A stretch of 45,415 nucleotides of DNA, taken from assembly GCA_964572745.1 (NCBI GenBank), contig CAZNFT010000010.1:1-45415 (forward strand). Direction: 5' to 3'. The position numbers and the translations under genes are program-made. Shown one piece after another: positions 24,403 through 31,991 of this stretch; position 1 is the stretch's first letter, and each line of letters opens with the position of its first letter. The DNA comes from M50B103 sp041667565 (GTDB lineage: Bacteria > Fidelibacterota > Fidelibacteria > Fidelibacterales > Fidelibacteraceae). Below the pieces are notes generated by a model that saw only the letters and a program-made list of their open reading frames with translations, did not search any database and was not told the DNA's origin.

Positions 24403-25633
24403 TCAATCAAACACAAGAAGAAGTAATTGTCAAAGTAAATATACTTTGGCTTTTTTTTGTATTTCAATAATTTTGATCATCTTTTCATCTTGTAGCCAGG
24501 GTATTTTTGACACACCCTACGGTAACAGAACTCTCATACTTGATACATTAAACTATGATCAGAGTATTATCAGCTCGATCAAAAATATGCCAGCTGATGC
24601 CTCCAGAAATGATCTGCTTCATAATAAAGTAGGTAAACATCTGGACTTAGAAGCAGAGTTTTTAATTAAATTTACAAATTTCTCTGCCTTGAGCATGTTA
24701 CACGATTCAGTTAACTTTATCATGAATGATGCAGAGCTTGTATTTTATAGGGCTGATCATTGGGGTGATGCTCCAAACATATCCGTGGATATTAATTTAG
24801 TAGAGCCCGATAGTTCATTGCATTGGCTCAATAGCAGTGATCCTGAAGAAACCTTTTCAGATATCGAAGGAAGAACAACATATTATAAGACTGTTAACTT
24901 TAATATTGATGCAGACTCCGTTATGATCCCCATGGAACTTAATACAATTCAGGATTGGTATGATCATCCTGATACTCTTTATGTAAATACGGGTCTTACT
25001 GTAACTCCTGTTGCCGCTTCAGAAGCAATGATAGCATTCTACTCTGTTGACCACGGCTTTGGTAACAAAACTCCCCGTATTAAAATAAATTGTACTCTCA
25101 ATGATACCAATGGTGTCTATCTTCAAGACAGCGTATTTACAGTCTATGCAAATGCCGATATACAAAAAACTACAGATGATCGCACACTTGACGATGGCTT
25201 GTTTTATATCTCCCAAGGAAATATCACTCGTAGCTATATTACATTAGATAGTTTACGCCAAGATACATTATTAAGCTCAAGTGCACTTTTAAATCATGCA
25301 GAATTGATTTTAGTAATGAACGATAGTCTCAGTAGCATCGGTGAAAACGATACACTCACCATAGCTGCACGGCTGTTTAAAACCGACCATTGGGATTCGG
25401 ATAGCATAGCTTATATTTATACAATTTCTTCAAATAAGATCAACAATATAGATGATACTATTAAGATCAATATTGCTCAATTGCTTCAGTATATGATCTC
25501 TAATCCTAAAGAAATGGAATACGAAGGTATCTTTTTCTATCTAAATAATGAATACTATGATTTCAACCAAGTCCTGATAGATCCAAAAAATATCGCTCTG
25601 GATATCGTATATACAAAGGTTAATAATGAATAA
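24380..25633 (+). CDS. Large lipoprotein of unknown function
   Basis: 417 aa from ATG 24380 (a TTG at 24365 is the alternative), starting inside the 3' end of the previous gene. A 20-residue hydrophilic head precedes a hydrophobic signal and lipobox FSSC (Cys38), an unusually long SpII signal. The mature part is Asp/Asn/Ser-rich and beta-predicted. It contains two similar segments with the pattern LVFYRADHWGD and ARLFKTDHWDS about 210 residues apart, suggesting an internal duplication. I do not recognise the family; the repeats recall DNRLRE-type beta-sandwich modules. The downstream barrel gene starts inside its last codons, so the two products probably act together at the outer membrane. 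Confidence 0.75.
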   Translation: MNSSTVSDQSNTRRSNCQSKYTLAFFCISIILIIFSSCSQGIFDTPYGNRTLILDTLNYDQSIISSIKNMPADASRNDLLHNKVGKHLDLEAEFLIKFTNFSALSMLHDSVNFIMNDAELVFYRADHWGDAPNISVDINLVEPDSSLHWLNSSDPEETFSDIEGRTTYYKTVNFNIDADSVMIPMELNTIQDWYDHPDTLYVNTGLTVTPVAASEAMIAFYSVDHGFGNKTPRIKINCTLNDTNGVYLQDSVFTVYANADIQKTTDDRTLDDGLFYISQGNITRSYITLDSLRQDTLLSSSALLNHAELILVMNDSLSSIGENDTLTIAARLFKTDHWDSDSIAYIYTISSNKINNIDDTIKINIAQLLQYMISNPKEMEYEGIFFYLNNEYYDFNQVLIDPKNIALDIVYTKVNNE

Positions 25634-26879
25634 AAAAATATATATATTACTACTTGCCGTATTGATCTTTTCCGGTGCTTATGCCGGTGTTTATGAGATC
25701 TATGGATTGGGAGAAGTCGGCATTAATTATTCTGTAGATGCTCAAGGTCGCGGCAAAAGCTCCACAGCTTATTCCGATTCTCTGGGTATCAATATGCAAA
25801 ATCCTGCGAATTTGGCATTCTTGCAAAAAGCAGGCATGGAAATTGGAATTGAAAGTCAATTTAATTCCCTTAAAGGTATAGGATATACCGATGGCTACAC
25901 GGGTTTTAAATACGGTCTTTTAAAATTTCCCTTGACTAAAAAAGGTGGAATTGCACTTGGTTTACTTCCTATAACATCGTCTCACGCCTCATATCGTATA
26001 AGCAGTGATGATAACATTGCCAGCGAAACCAGGACTTCAGATGGAAATATTTACGCTGCAAGTATGAGTGTTGGATATTCTTTTTTCAAATATAGTCAAC
26101 TTGCAATCGGTGTTTCTGTAGACTACTTGATCGGTGGATATAATATTGTTAAAGATCTGGACTTTGTATCCCCTTCCTACCAAGATATCAAAATTGAAAG
26201 CGATGAAGGATTTAATGGCTGGCAATTTACCGGTGGCATAACAATAAAACCTATTAAGCAACTTTCTATTGGTGCTTCTTATACCCATGTTGGCAAAATG
26301 TCACGCAGAAAAATTACAAATTATATGACCAGCAGCTCTACATATTTTTATTCTAGCATTGATACAAGCGAGTATTCTAATGTAAAACTTCTTCCAAATC
26401 GTTTTTCTCTAGGACTTGCATTCATGCCTTCATCTCGTTATATTTTTACCGCAGATTGGATGCAGTATCAGTTCTCGGCACTTTCAACTGACTTCTCATT
26501 CAGTCCGCTTTACGAGAGAGCCCAGGTTCGTCCCTTTAATCATTATGGAATAGGTTTTGAAAAGAAGGGCATACTCTCGGAATATGTTCCTTATCATCAA
26601 TCTCTTACTTATAGGGGAGGTCTCTTTTACGAGCAACATTATCTCGCCACCTCTCAAGGGAAAGCATTGAAGACATACGGAGCAACTCTGGGAATGGGTT
26701 TCCCCTTTACAAAATACAATAACCGTCTTGACATAGCGTTTATAGTAGAACATAATCAAGGAACGATTTACGAAGAAGAAGGTATTACCCCCTTGACTCT
26801 TAATGAATTTGTTTATCGTTTTAATATGAGCATTACAATAGCTGAAACTTGGTTTATAACTCGTGGTAAATACAGATAG
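25626..26879 (+). CDS. Outer-membrane beta-barrel (PorV/FadL-like)
   Basis: 417 aa with a signal peptide (cut after GAYA, about residue 21). The start of the mature chain (GVGEIYGLGEVG-like, then SVDAQGRGKSSTAYSDSLGINMQNPANLAFL, read in two blocks) has the 'many small proteins with NPA' pattern of PorV/PorQ and FadL-like barrels. Alternating amphipathic strands with frequent Tyr/Phe run to the end. It overlaps the upstream lipoprotein gene by 8 nt and is followed 15 bp later by a TPR lipoprotein gene. Candidate roles are transport across the outer membrane or anchoring of the lipoprotein. The family assignment is approximate. Confidence 0.78.
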   Translation: MNKKIYILLLAVLIFSGAYAGVYEIYGLGEVGINYSVDAQGRGKSSTAYSDSLGINMQNPANLAFLQKAGMEIGIESQFNSLKGIGYTDGYTGFKYGLLKFPLTKKGGIALGLLPITSSHASYRISSDDNIASETRTSDGNIYAASMSVGYSFFKYSQLAIGVSVDYLIGGYNIVKDLDFVSPSYQDIKIESDEGFNGWQFTGGITIKPIKQLSIGASYTHVGKMSRRKITNYMTSSSTYFYSSIDTSEYSNVKLLPNRFSLGLAFMPSSRYIFTADWMQYQFSALSTDFSFSPLYERAQVRPFNHYGIGFEKKGILSEYVPYHQSLTYRGGLFYEQHYLATSQGKALKTYGATLGMGFPFTKYNNRLDIAFIVEHNQGTIYEEEGITPLTLNEFVYRFNMSITIAETWFITRGKYR

Positions 26880-26894
26880 GAATAGGAGAAAAAA

Positions 26895-28172
26895 ATGAAA
26901 AGAATTAAAAAAACAGGACTAATATTTTTACTGTTCGTGTTATTGATAACTGGTCTATATAATTGTGTTCCTCCACAATCATATGCTGATACCAAAGAAA
27001 TCAATGAAGCAAAAGAACAAAAAAAAGCAGAACTTATCAATAAAGCAAAATTTCGTTTAAGTAATGGACAACAATACAAGATCCAGCAAAATTGGGAAGA
27101 TGCTTTAGTCAACTATAAAGCAGTTATCGATATGGGCTTTGCCGAAGATTTTGTCGATCCTTTATTCAAAGATATTGCTCTATGTTACAATAAGCTGGGT
27201 AAGCCTGATTCTGCAGCATATTATATCGATGAAGGTCTAAGCTACGATGGAACTAATCAGCACCTTCTGCAGCTTTCTGCTTATTATAAAGAACGTGCAG
27301 GCGATTATGAATCGGCCCTACATATCTACCAGCAATACAATGCTCTATATATTGATGATATTGAATACATAGCAAAACAAGCAAATGCTTATGATATGTT
27401 AGGTTTATATGACGAAGAACTAGATACATGGGAAGCTATTATCAGTATAGACCCCAACAACAATACAGCCATCAATGCTATTATTTCCGTCCTTGATAAA
27501 ATGGGACGAGATCCTAAAGAGTTTTATCAAAAAGCCTGGGAAAACAATCCATCAGATGCTTCAAAGGGACTTTCTTACATAAACGCTTTGGTGAATGGTG
27601 CCGATTATAAAACAGCTATCACAGTTGCAACGCAAACATTGGCCTTAAACCCTACAAATGAGACACTTGTTAAAAAACTTGCTGAATGTTATGAATATAA
27701 TGGTCAGGCTCAGGAAGGATTGGTAGTTCTTGAAAAATATGCCCGTTCAAATCCTCGTGACATTAACATGCAGATTGATGTAACAAACAAAAATGTTGAA
27801 ATGGGTAATTACGAAAAAGCCTATAATATTATCTCCAATGCTATCAAGATTGCGCCTCAAAACAAAGAAGTTTACTTTGCCAGAGCAAAAGTTCTTGAAA
27901 CTGTAGCTGAAATAGGTACACTTGAAAAAGGTAAGATCGATTGCAATGATAAAATCGTTTACCACATGGCTTATGAAGATTATCAAACATCAAAAAAATT
28001 GGGTAATTTCAATGCTCAATTTCGTATAAAATATCTTTACGATAACGATCTTACAATTGCAAAAGCAAAAGACCGTTTCCTTATCGGCCAAGCTAATAAA
28101 GCCGGTACTAACACATATAAAGCTTTAGGAGCAAGTTACTCGTGGATAGATCGCACAGTAACAGTCGAATAA
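26895..28172 (+). CDS. TPR-repeat lipoprotein
   Basis: 425 aa. Hydrophobic N-terminus ending LYNC (Cys24); Asn before the Cys is atypical for a lipobox, so lipidation is probable but not certain. An Ala/Glu/Lys-rich linker (30-50) is followed by about eight TPR-like helical pairs to residue 360, for example ALVNYKAVIDMGF, ALHIYQQYNALY, TWEAIISIDPNN and AYNIISNAIKIAPQNKEVYFARAK. Clear AGGAG ribosome site. It ends 31 nt inside the rpiB gene. A periplasmic scaffold working with the preceding barrel and lipoprotein is the simplest reading. Confidence 0.85.
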   Translation: MKRIKKTGLIFLLFVLLITGLYNCVPPQSYADTKEINEAKEQKKAELINKAKFRLSNGQQYKIQQNWEDALVNYKAVIDMGFAEDFVDPLFKDIALCYNKLGKPDSAAYYIDEGLSYDGTNQHLLQLSAYYKERAGDYESALHIYQQYNALYIDDIEYIAKQANAYDMLGLYDEELDTWEAIISIDPNNNTAINAIISVLDKMGRDPKEFYQKAWENNPSDASKGLSYINALVNGADYKTAITVATQTLALNPTNETLVKKLAECYEYNGQAQEGLVVLEKYARSNPRDINMQIDVTNKNVEMGNYEKAYNIISNAIKIAPQNKEVYFARAKVLETVAEIGTLEKGKIDCNDKIVYHMAYEDYQTSKKLGNFNAQFRIKYLYDNDLTIAKAKDRFLIGQANKAGTNTYKALGASYSWIDRTVTVE

Positions 28173-28606
28173 TTTATTTAGGTTCCGACCACGCCGGATT
28201 CCAAGCAAAGTCCCATGTTATTGAGTATCTCAATACCATGGGATATTCTCTTATTGATAAAGGATGTTTTTCTGAAGAATCAGTTGACTATCCGGATTAT
28301 GGTGTGGCAGTTGGAAAAGCTGTAGCTGAAAACCCCGGAACACAGGGAATTATCATCTGTGGGACCGGTATAGGTATCAGCATAGCAGCAAATAAAGTTA
28401 AATCCGTCCGTGCAGCCCTTTGCACTACGCCCTTTCACGCAGAAATGGCTCGTAAACATAATAATGCCAATATTCTTGCCATGGGCGCAAGAACGACGTC
28501 TATCGAAAACATGGAAAAGATCATTGATGCCTGGTTTGCCACAGAATTTGAAGCTGGCCGACATCAAAAAAGGGTCGACAAAATTCATTCATTAACGGGA
28601 AAATAA
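28142..28606 (+). CDS. rpiB: Ribose-5-phosphate isomerase B
   Basis: 154 aa, full length. GTG 28142 is chosen because AGGAG lies 10 nt upstream (28127-28131) and no later start precedes the conserved IYLGSDHAG. Asp16/His17 of the DHAG motif and catalytic Cys73 in IICGTGIGISIAANK identify RpiB rather than an LacA/B subunit, though substrate range can include allose phosphates. It interconverts ribose-5-P and ribulose-5-P in the non-oxidative pentose phosphate pathway. Its 5' end overlaps the TPR gene by 31 nt. Confidence 0.95.
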   Translation: MDRSHSNSRIIYLGSDHAGFQAKSHVIEYLNTMGYSLIDKGCFSEESVDYPDYGVAVGKAVAENPGTQGIIICGTGIGISIAANKVKSVRAALCTTPFHAEMARKHNNANILAMGARTTSIENMEKIIDAWFATEFEAGRHQKRVDKIHSLTGK

Positions 28607-28615
28607 CAATAAACT

Positions 28616-29917
28616 ATGTACAAAAATATTAAAAGCAACGATCCGGAAGTTTTTTCAACAATAAAAAATGAATTAAACCGCCAACGAAGCTCTCTTGAAA
28701 TGATCGCTTCGGAAAATTTTGTATCGAAAGCCGTTCTTGAAGCTTCAGGCAATATAATGACCAACAAATACGCCGAGGGCTATCCCGGTAAGCGTTATTA
28801 TGGTGGGTGTGAACATGTTGATATTGTTGAAAATCTTGCCAGAGATCGTGCAAAAAAACTATTTAATTGCGATTATGCAAATGTTCAGCCACACTCGGGA
28901 TCGCAAGCTAATATGGCTGTGTTCTTTACATTGTTAAAACCCGGCGATACTATTCTTGGTATGGACCTTAGTCATGGTGGGCATCTTACTCACGGTTCAC
29001 CGGTCAACTTTTCCGGTCAGCTATATAATATTATTTCTTATGGTGTAAAAAAAGATGATCAGCTCATTGATTATGATGATGTGGCTAAAAAAGCCCGCGA
29101 CCATAAACCTAAATTGATCATTGCGGGTGGCTCAGCTTATTCTCGCCATTATGATTTTGCAAAATTTCGCGAGATCGCTGATGAAGTAGGCGCATTTTTA
29201 ATGGCAGATATTGCGCATCCTGCCGGTTTAATAGCAAGCGGACTTCATCCCTCGCCTATTCCCTACTGTGATGTTATTACAACAACTACGCATAAAACCC
29301 TTCGTGGCCCTCGCGGCGGTATGATTTTAATGCCCAAGGATAAAGAAAATCCTTTTGGCCTTGTTGCAGCAAAATCCGGTCGCGTTAAAATGATGTCCGA
29401 ACTGTACGACTCCACTGTTATGCCCGGTATTCAGGGCGGTCCGCTTATGCATGTTATTGCTGCCAAGGCAATCGCTTTTGGCGAAGCATTAAAACCCGAA
29501 TTCAAACACTACTGTCAGCAGGTTATAGATAATGCTAAAGCTCTTGCTCAAGGTCTGCTATCCTACGATTTCGATCTGGTTTCCGGTGGCACGGACAATC
29601 ATCTTGTCTTAGTTGATCTCCACAATAAAAATATCACCGGGAAAAAAGCGGAACACTTGCTTGAATCCATTGGTATAACATCTAACAAGAACATGGTTCC
29701 TTTCGATGACCGCTCACCTTTTGTAACAAGCGGAATCAGATTAGGAACACCGGCATTGACCAGCAGGGGTTTCAAAGCTGAAGATATGAAGCTTATTGCC
29801 GGCATTATCAATAAAGTCATTGATGCTCCCGAAAATGATAAAGTTTTAAAGGAAGCAAGAAAAGATATTGATGCCCTGGTCGAGAAATATCCCCTCTATG
29901 AGGATTTTGTATTATGA
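28616..29917 (+). CDS. glyA: Serine hydroxymethyltransferase
   Basis: 433 aa, standard bacterial length. LEMIASENFVS, YAEGYPGKRYYGG, HGGHLTHGS and the PLP-lysine motif TTTTHKTLRGPRGG (Lys227) are all intact. It converts serine and tetrahydrofolate to glycine and 5,10-methylene-THF, feeding thymidylate, purine and methionine synthesis. It lies 9 bp after rpiB and its last four bases (ATGA) overlap the nrdR start, so glyA-nrdR are coupled, linking one-carbon supply to nucleotide reduction control. Confidence 0.97.
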   Translation: MYKNIKSNDPEVFSTIKNELNRQRSSLEMIASENFVSKAVLEASGNIMTNKYAEGYPGKRYYGGCEHVDIVENLARDRAKKLFNCDYANVQPHSGSQANMAVFFTLLKPGDTILGMDLSHGGHLTHGSPVNFSGQLYNIISYGVKKDDQLIDYDDVAKKARDHKPKLIIAGGSAYSRHYDFAKFREIADEVGAFLMADIAHPAGLIASGLHPSPIPYCDVITTTTHKTLRGPRGGMILMPKDKENPFGLVAAKSGRVKMMSELYDSTVMPGIQGGPLMHVIAAKAIAFGEALKPEFKHYCQQVIDNAKALAQGLLSYDFDLVSGGTDNHLVLVDLHNKNITGKKAEHLLESIGITSNKNMVPFDDRSPFVTSGIRLGTPALTSRGFKAEDMKLIAGIINKVIDAPENDKVLKEARKDIDALVEKYPLYEDFVL

Positions 29918-30366
29918 GATGTCCCAATTGCGGATTCGAAGAAAATAAGGTCATAGATTCAAGACCTTTAGCAAAAGAAAACGGTATTCGTCGCCGTCGT
30001 GAATGTGAAAAATGTAAATTTCGCTTCACAACCTACGAATATGTCAGTTTAACAACAGCCTTGGTTGTAAAAGCTAATGGCGCCCGCGAAGAATTTAATC
30101 GCGAAAAACTCATTCGTAGTATTTCTCTTGCCTGTGTCAAACGCCCTGTCTCCATGGAAGCAATTAATACCATCGTTAAAGATGTTGAAAATATGATCCT
30201 AAAAGAAGGTCTTAGTGAAATAAATTCCAAGCAAATAGGTGAAGTGGTAATTCAGGCTCTTAAGGATATTGATAAAGTCGCCTACATACGCTTTGCATCG
30301 GTTTATCATGATTTTGAATCAGCTGATGAATTTCATAAGCGCGTTGAAGATATGAGAAAAGAATAA
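29914..30366 (+). CDS. nrdR: Transcriptional repressor NrdR
   Basis: 150 aa, full length. N-terminal zinc ribbon with Cys3, Cys6, Cys31 and Cys34 (MRCPNCG and CEKCKFRF), followed by the signature RRRRECEKC and an ATP-cone domain (about 49-139, LVVKANGAREEFNREKL). NrdR senses ATP/dATP and represses ribonucleotide reductase genes at paired NrdR boxes; no nrd gene is in this window. The ATGA overlap with glyA is a common arrangement. Confidence 0.97.
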   Translation: MRCPNCGFEENKVIDSRPLAKENGIRRRRECEKCKFRFTTYEYVSLTTALVVKANGAREEFNREKLIRSISLACVKRPVSMEAINTIVKDVENMILKEGLSEINSKQIGEVVIQALKDIDKVAYIRFASVYHDFESADEFHKRVEDMRKE

Positions 30367-30470
30367 TAAGCTTAAATTGCTATTTTTCATTTGACATTAA
30401 ATAAATAATTGACAATATTTAAGCGTAAAAAAAAGAGGTTAAAAATATAATATCAGTTAGTTAAAGGTGC

Positions 30471-30501
30471 TTGACAAAATACAGTGAGTTAAACTTAAGA
30501 T
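30471..30501 (+). promoter_or_regulatory. Promoter upstream of the PorV-like gene
   Basis: TTGACA (30471-30476), 19-bp spacer, TAAGAT (30496-30501). Two further TTGACA hexamers lie upstream at 30391 and 30409 but lack matching -10 boxes. The leader to the gene is about 70 nt. Confidence 0.5.
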
Positions 30502-30530
30502 GTCACATCTTATAACGATATTATATTAAT

Positions 30531-30558
30531 ATGAGCGTTATAAGATCGCTCATTTTTT
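30531..30558 (+). terminator. Terminator-like hairpin in the PorV leader
   Basis: ATGAGCG/CGCTCAT perfect 7-bp stem with a 9-nt loop, followed by five or six T, only 20 bp before ATG 30579. It could end the upstream transcript or act as an attenuator for the downstream operon. Confidence 0.65.
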
Positions 30559-30578
30559 ATTATTAGGAGATTAGTTTT

Positions 30579-31970
30579 ATGAAACAGAAAGTATTGACCC
30601 TCATTATTGGAATAGCCATTATGGCTTCCACTGCTTTTGCATCCACATCAACTGGTGCTGTTTGGTTATTGATTGCCCCCGGTGCTCGTGGTGCAGCCAT
30701 GGGAGAAGCTCAGGTAGCTATTACAGACGACTCCTATGCATCGTTTTATAACCCCGCCGGTCTCGCTTATATAAAAAAAAATGAAGTAGGCGCCATGTAT
30801 TCAAAATGGTTACCTAATCTTGTGTCCGATATGTATTATACATTTTTAACCGGTGGCTATAAAGTTCCTAATGTGGGTACTTTTGGTGGTCATGTGATCT
30901 ACCTTAATCTTGGTCAACAAGAATGGACAGATGAATTTGGCAATAAACTCGGTGATTTTTATTCCTATATGATGGCATTTAGTGGTTCCTATGCCACACG
31001 TATCACTGATAACTCAGCACTGGGTATTAACCTAAAATTCGCTTATCAAATGCTTTCCAAGGTTAGCACAGGTTCCGAACAAGGAAGCGGTGCTTCATCT
31101 CATCTTGGTTTTGACATAGGTTATCAGCACCGTAATCTTATTAATAATCACCTCGATTTAGGTGTTGCTATTTCGAATATTGGTCCAAAAATAGCATTTA
31201 TTGATATACACCAGGCTGACCCACAACCAACAAATCTTAAGCTTGGTATGAACCTTAAATTAATGAATCAAGAGCACAATAAACTTTCTCTTGTTTTTGA
31301 TGTGAATAGAATTTTGGCATCCTCTCATCCGGCAATGGATGTTAATGGAAACTATCTTATTGAAGCGGGCTCTCCTTTAAGTGATATACCCGGTGAAGAA
31401 AGCTATACAGATAATTGGTTTAAAGGTATCTTTACGTCCTTTACTGATTCATGGAAATATACCGGAGATGTTGACTATAGTGGCGATGGCGTCATTGGTG
31501 GATACGATGAAAAAGGAAATAAAATTGGTTGGTACAATGAAGATGGCCATTTCATAAATAAATTCATCCCTACTCAAGGTGAAGCCTATTGGGTAAACAC
31601 TGTAACAAATCAACCTGTAGATGGTCCCGGTGGACATGATGCGGATGGTAACCCTCAGGAATGGGGCCAATTTGGACACGATGCTGCAAACTTCTCAGAA
31701 GTTAAACCTGAAGTCGGCTCTGTAGAGCATGGTTCTTTTAAAAACGAACTTAGGGAATTGATTTACAATGTAGGTGTAGAATATATCTACGATAATATGT
31801 TCGCTTTACGTGGTGGTTTCATTTATGATCAATCTGGTGATGTGATGAACCCCACCATTGGTTTTGGTTTTATTTGGCGTGGACTCGGCTTTGATTTTGC
31901 CTATACAGGTGGTAAAGAAGGTCATCCTTTAACAAACACTATGCGTTATAGTTTACGATACGAATTCTAA
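30579..31970 (+). CDS. porV: PorV/PorQ-family outer-membrane protein
   Basis: 463 aa, signal peptide cut after AFA (about residue 21). The mature N-terminus LLIAPGARGAAMGEAQVAIT is followed by the SFYNPAGLA segment, the hallmark of the T9SS PorV/PorQ barrel family. PorV receives T9SS cargo after translocation and carries it to the attachment complex. The barrel is interrupted at about 255-390 by a hydrophilic insert rich in Gly/Asp, with an EF/dockerin-like loop at 297-304 (DVDYSGDG). Good AGGAG ribosome site. The next gene encodes a protein with a T9SS tail, consistent with a carrier-cargo pair. Whether it is the housekeeping PorV or a paralogue is not clear. Confidence 0.85.
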   Translation: MKQKVLTLIIGIAIMASTAFASTSTGAVWLLIAPGARGAAMGEAQVAITDDSYASFYNPAGLAYIKKNEVGAMYSKWLPNLVSDMYYTFLTGGYKVPNVGTFGGHVIYLNLGQQEWTDEFGNKLGDFYSYMMAFSGSYATRITDNSALGINLKFAYQMLSKVSTGSEQGSGASSHLGFDIGYQHRNLINNHLDLGVAISNIGPKIAFIDIHQADPQPTNLKLGMNLKLMNQEHNKLSLVFDVNRILASSHPAMDVNGNYLIEAGSPLSDIPGEESYTDNWFKGIFTSFTDSWKYTGDVDYSGDGVIGGYDEKGNKIGWYNEDGHFINKFIPTQGEAYWVNTVTNQPVDGPGGHDADGNPQEWGQFGHDAANFSEVKPEVGSVEHGSFKNELRELIYNVGVEYIYDNMFALRGGFIYDQSGDVMNPTIGFGFIWRGLGFDFAYTGGKEGHPLTNTMRYSLRYEF

Positions 31971-31991
31971 ATTTATCGAACGGAAAGTCCT

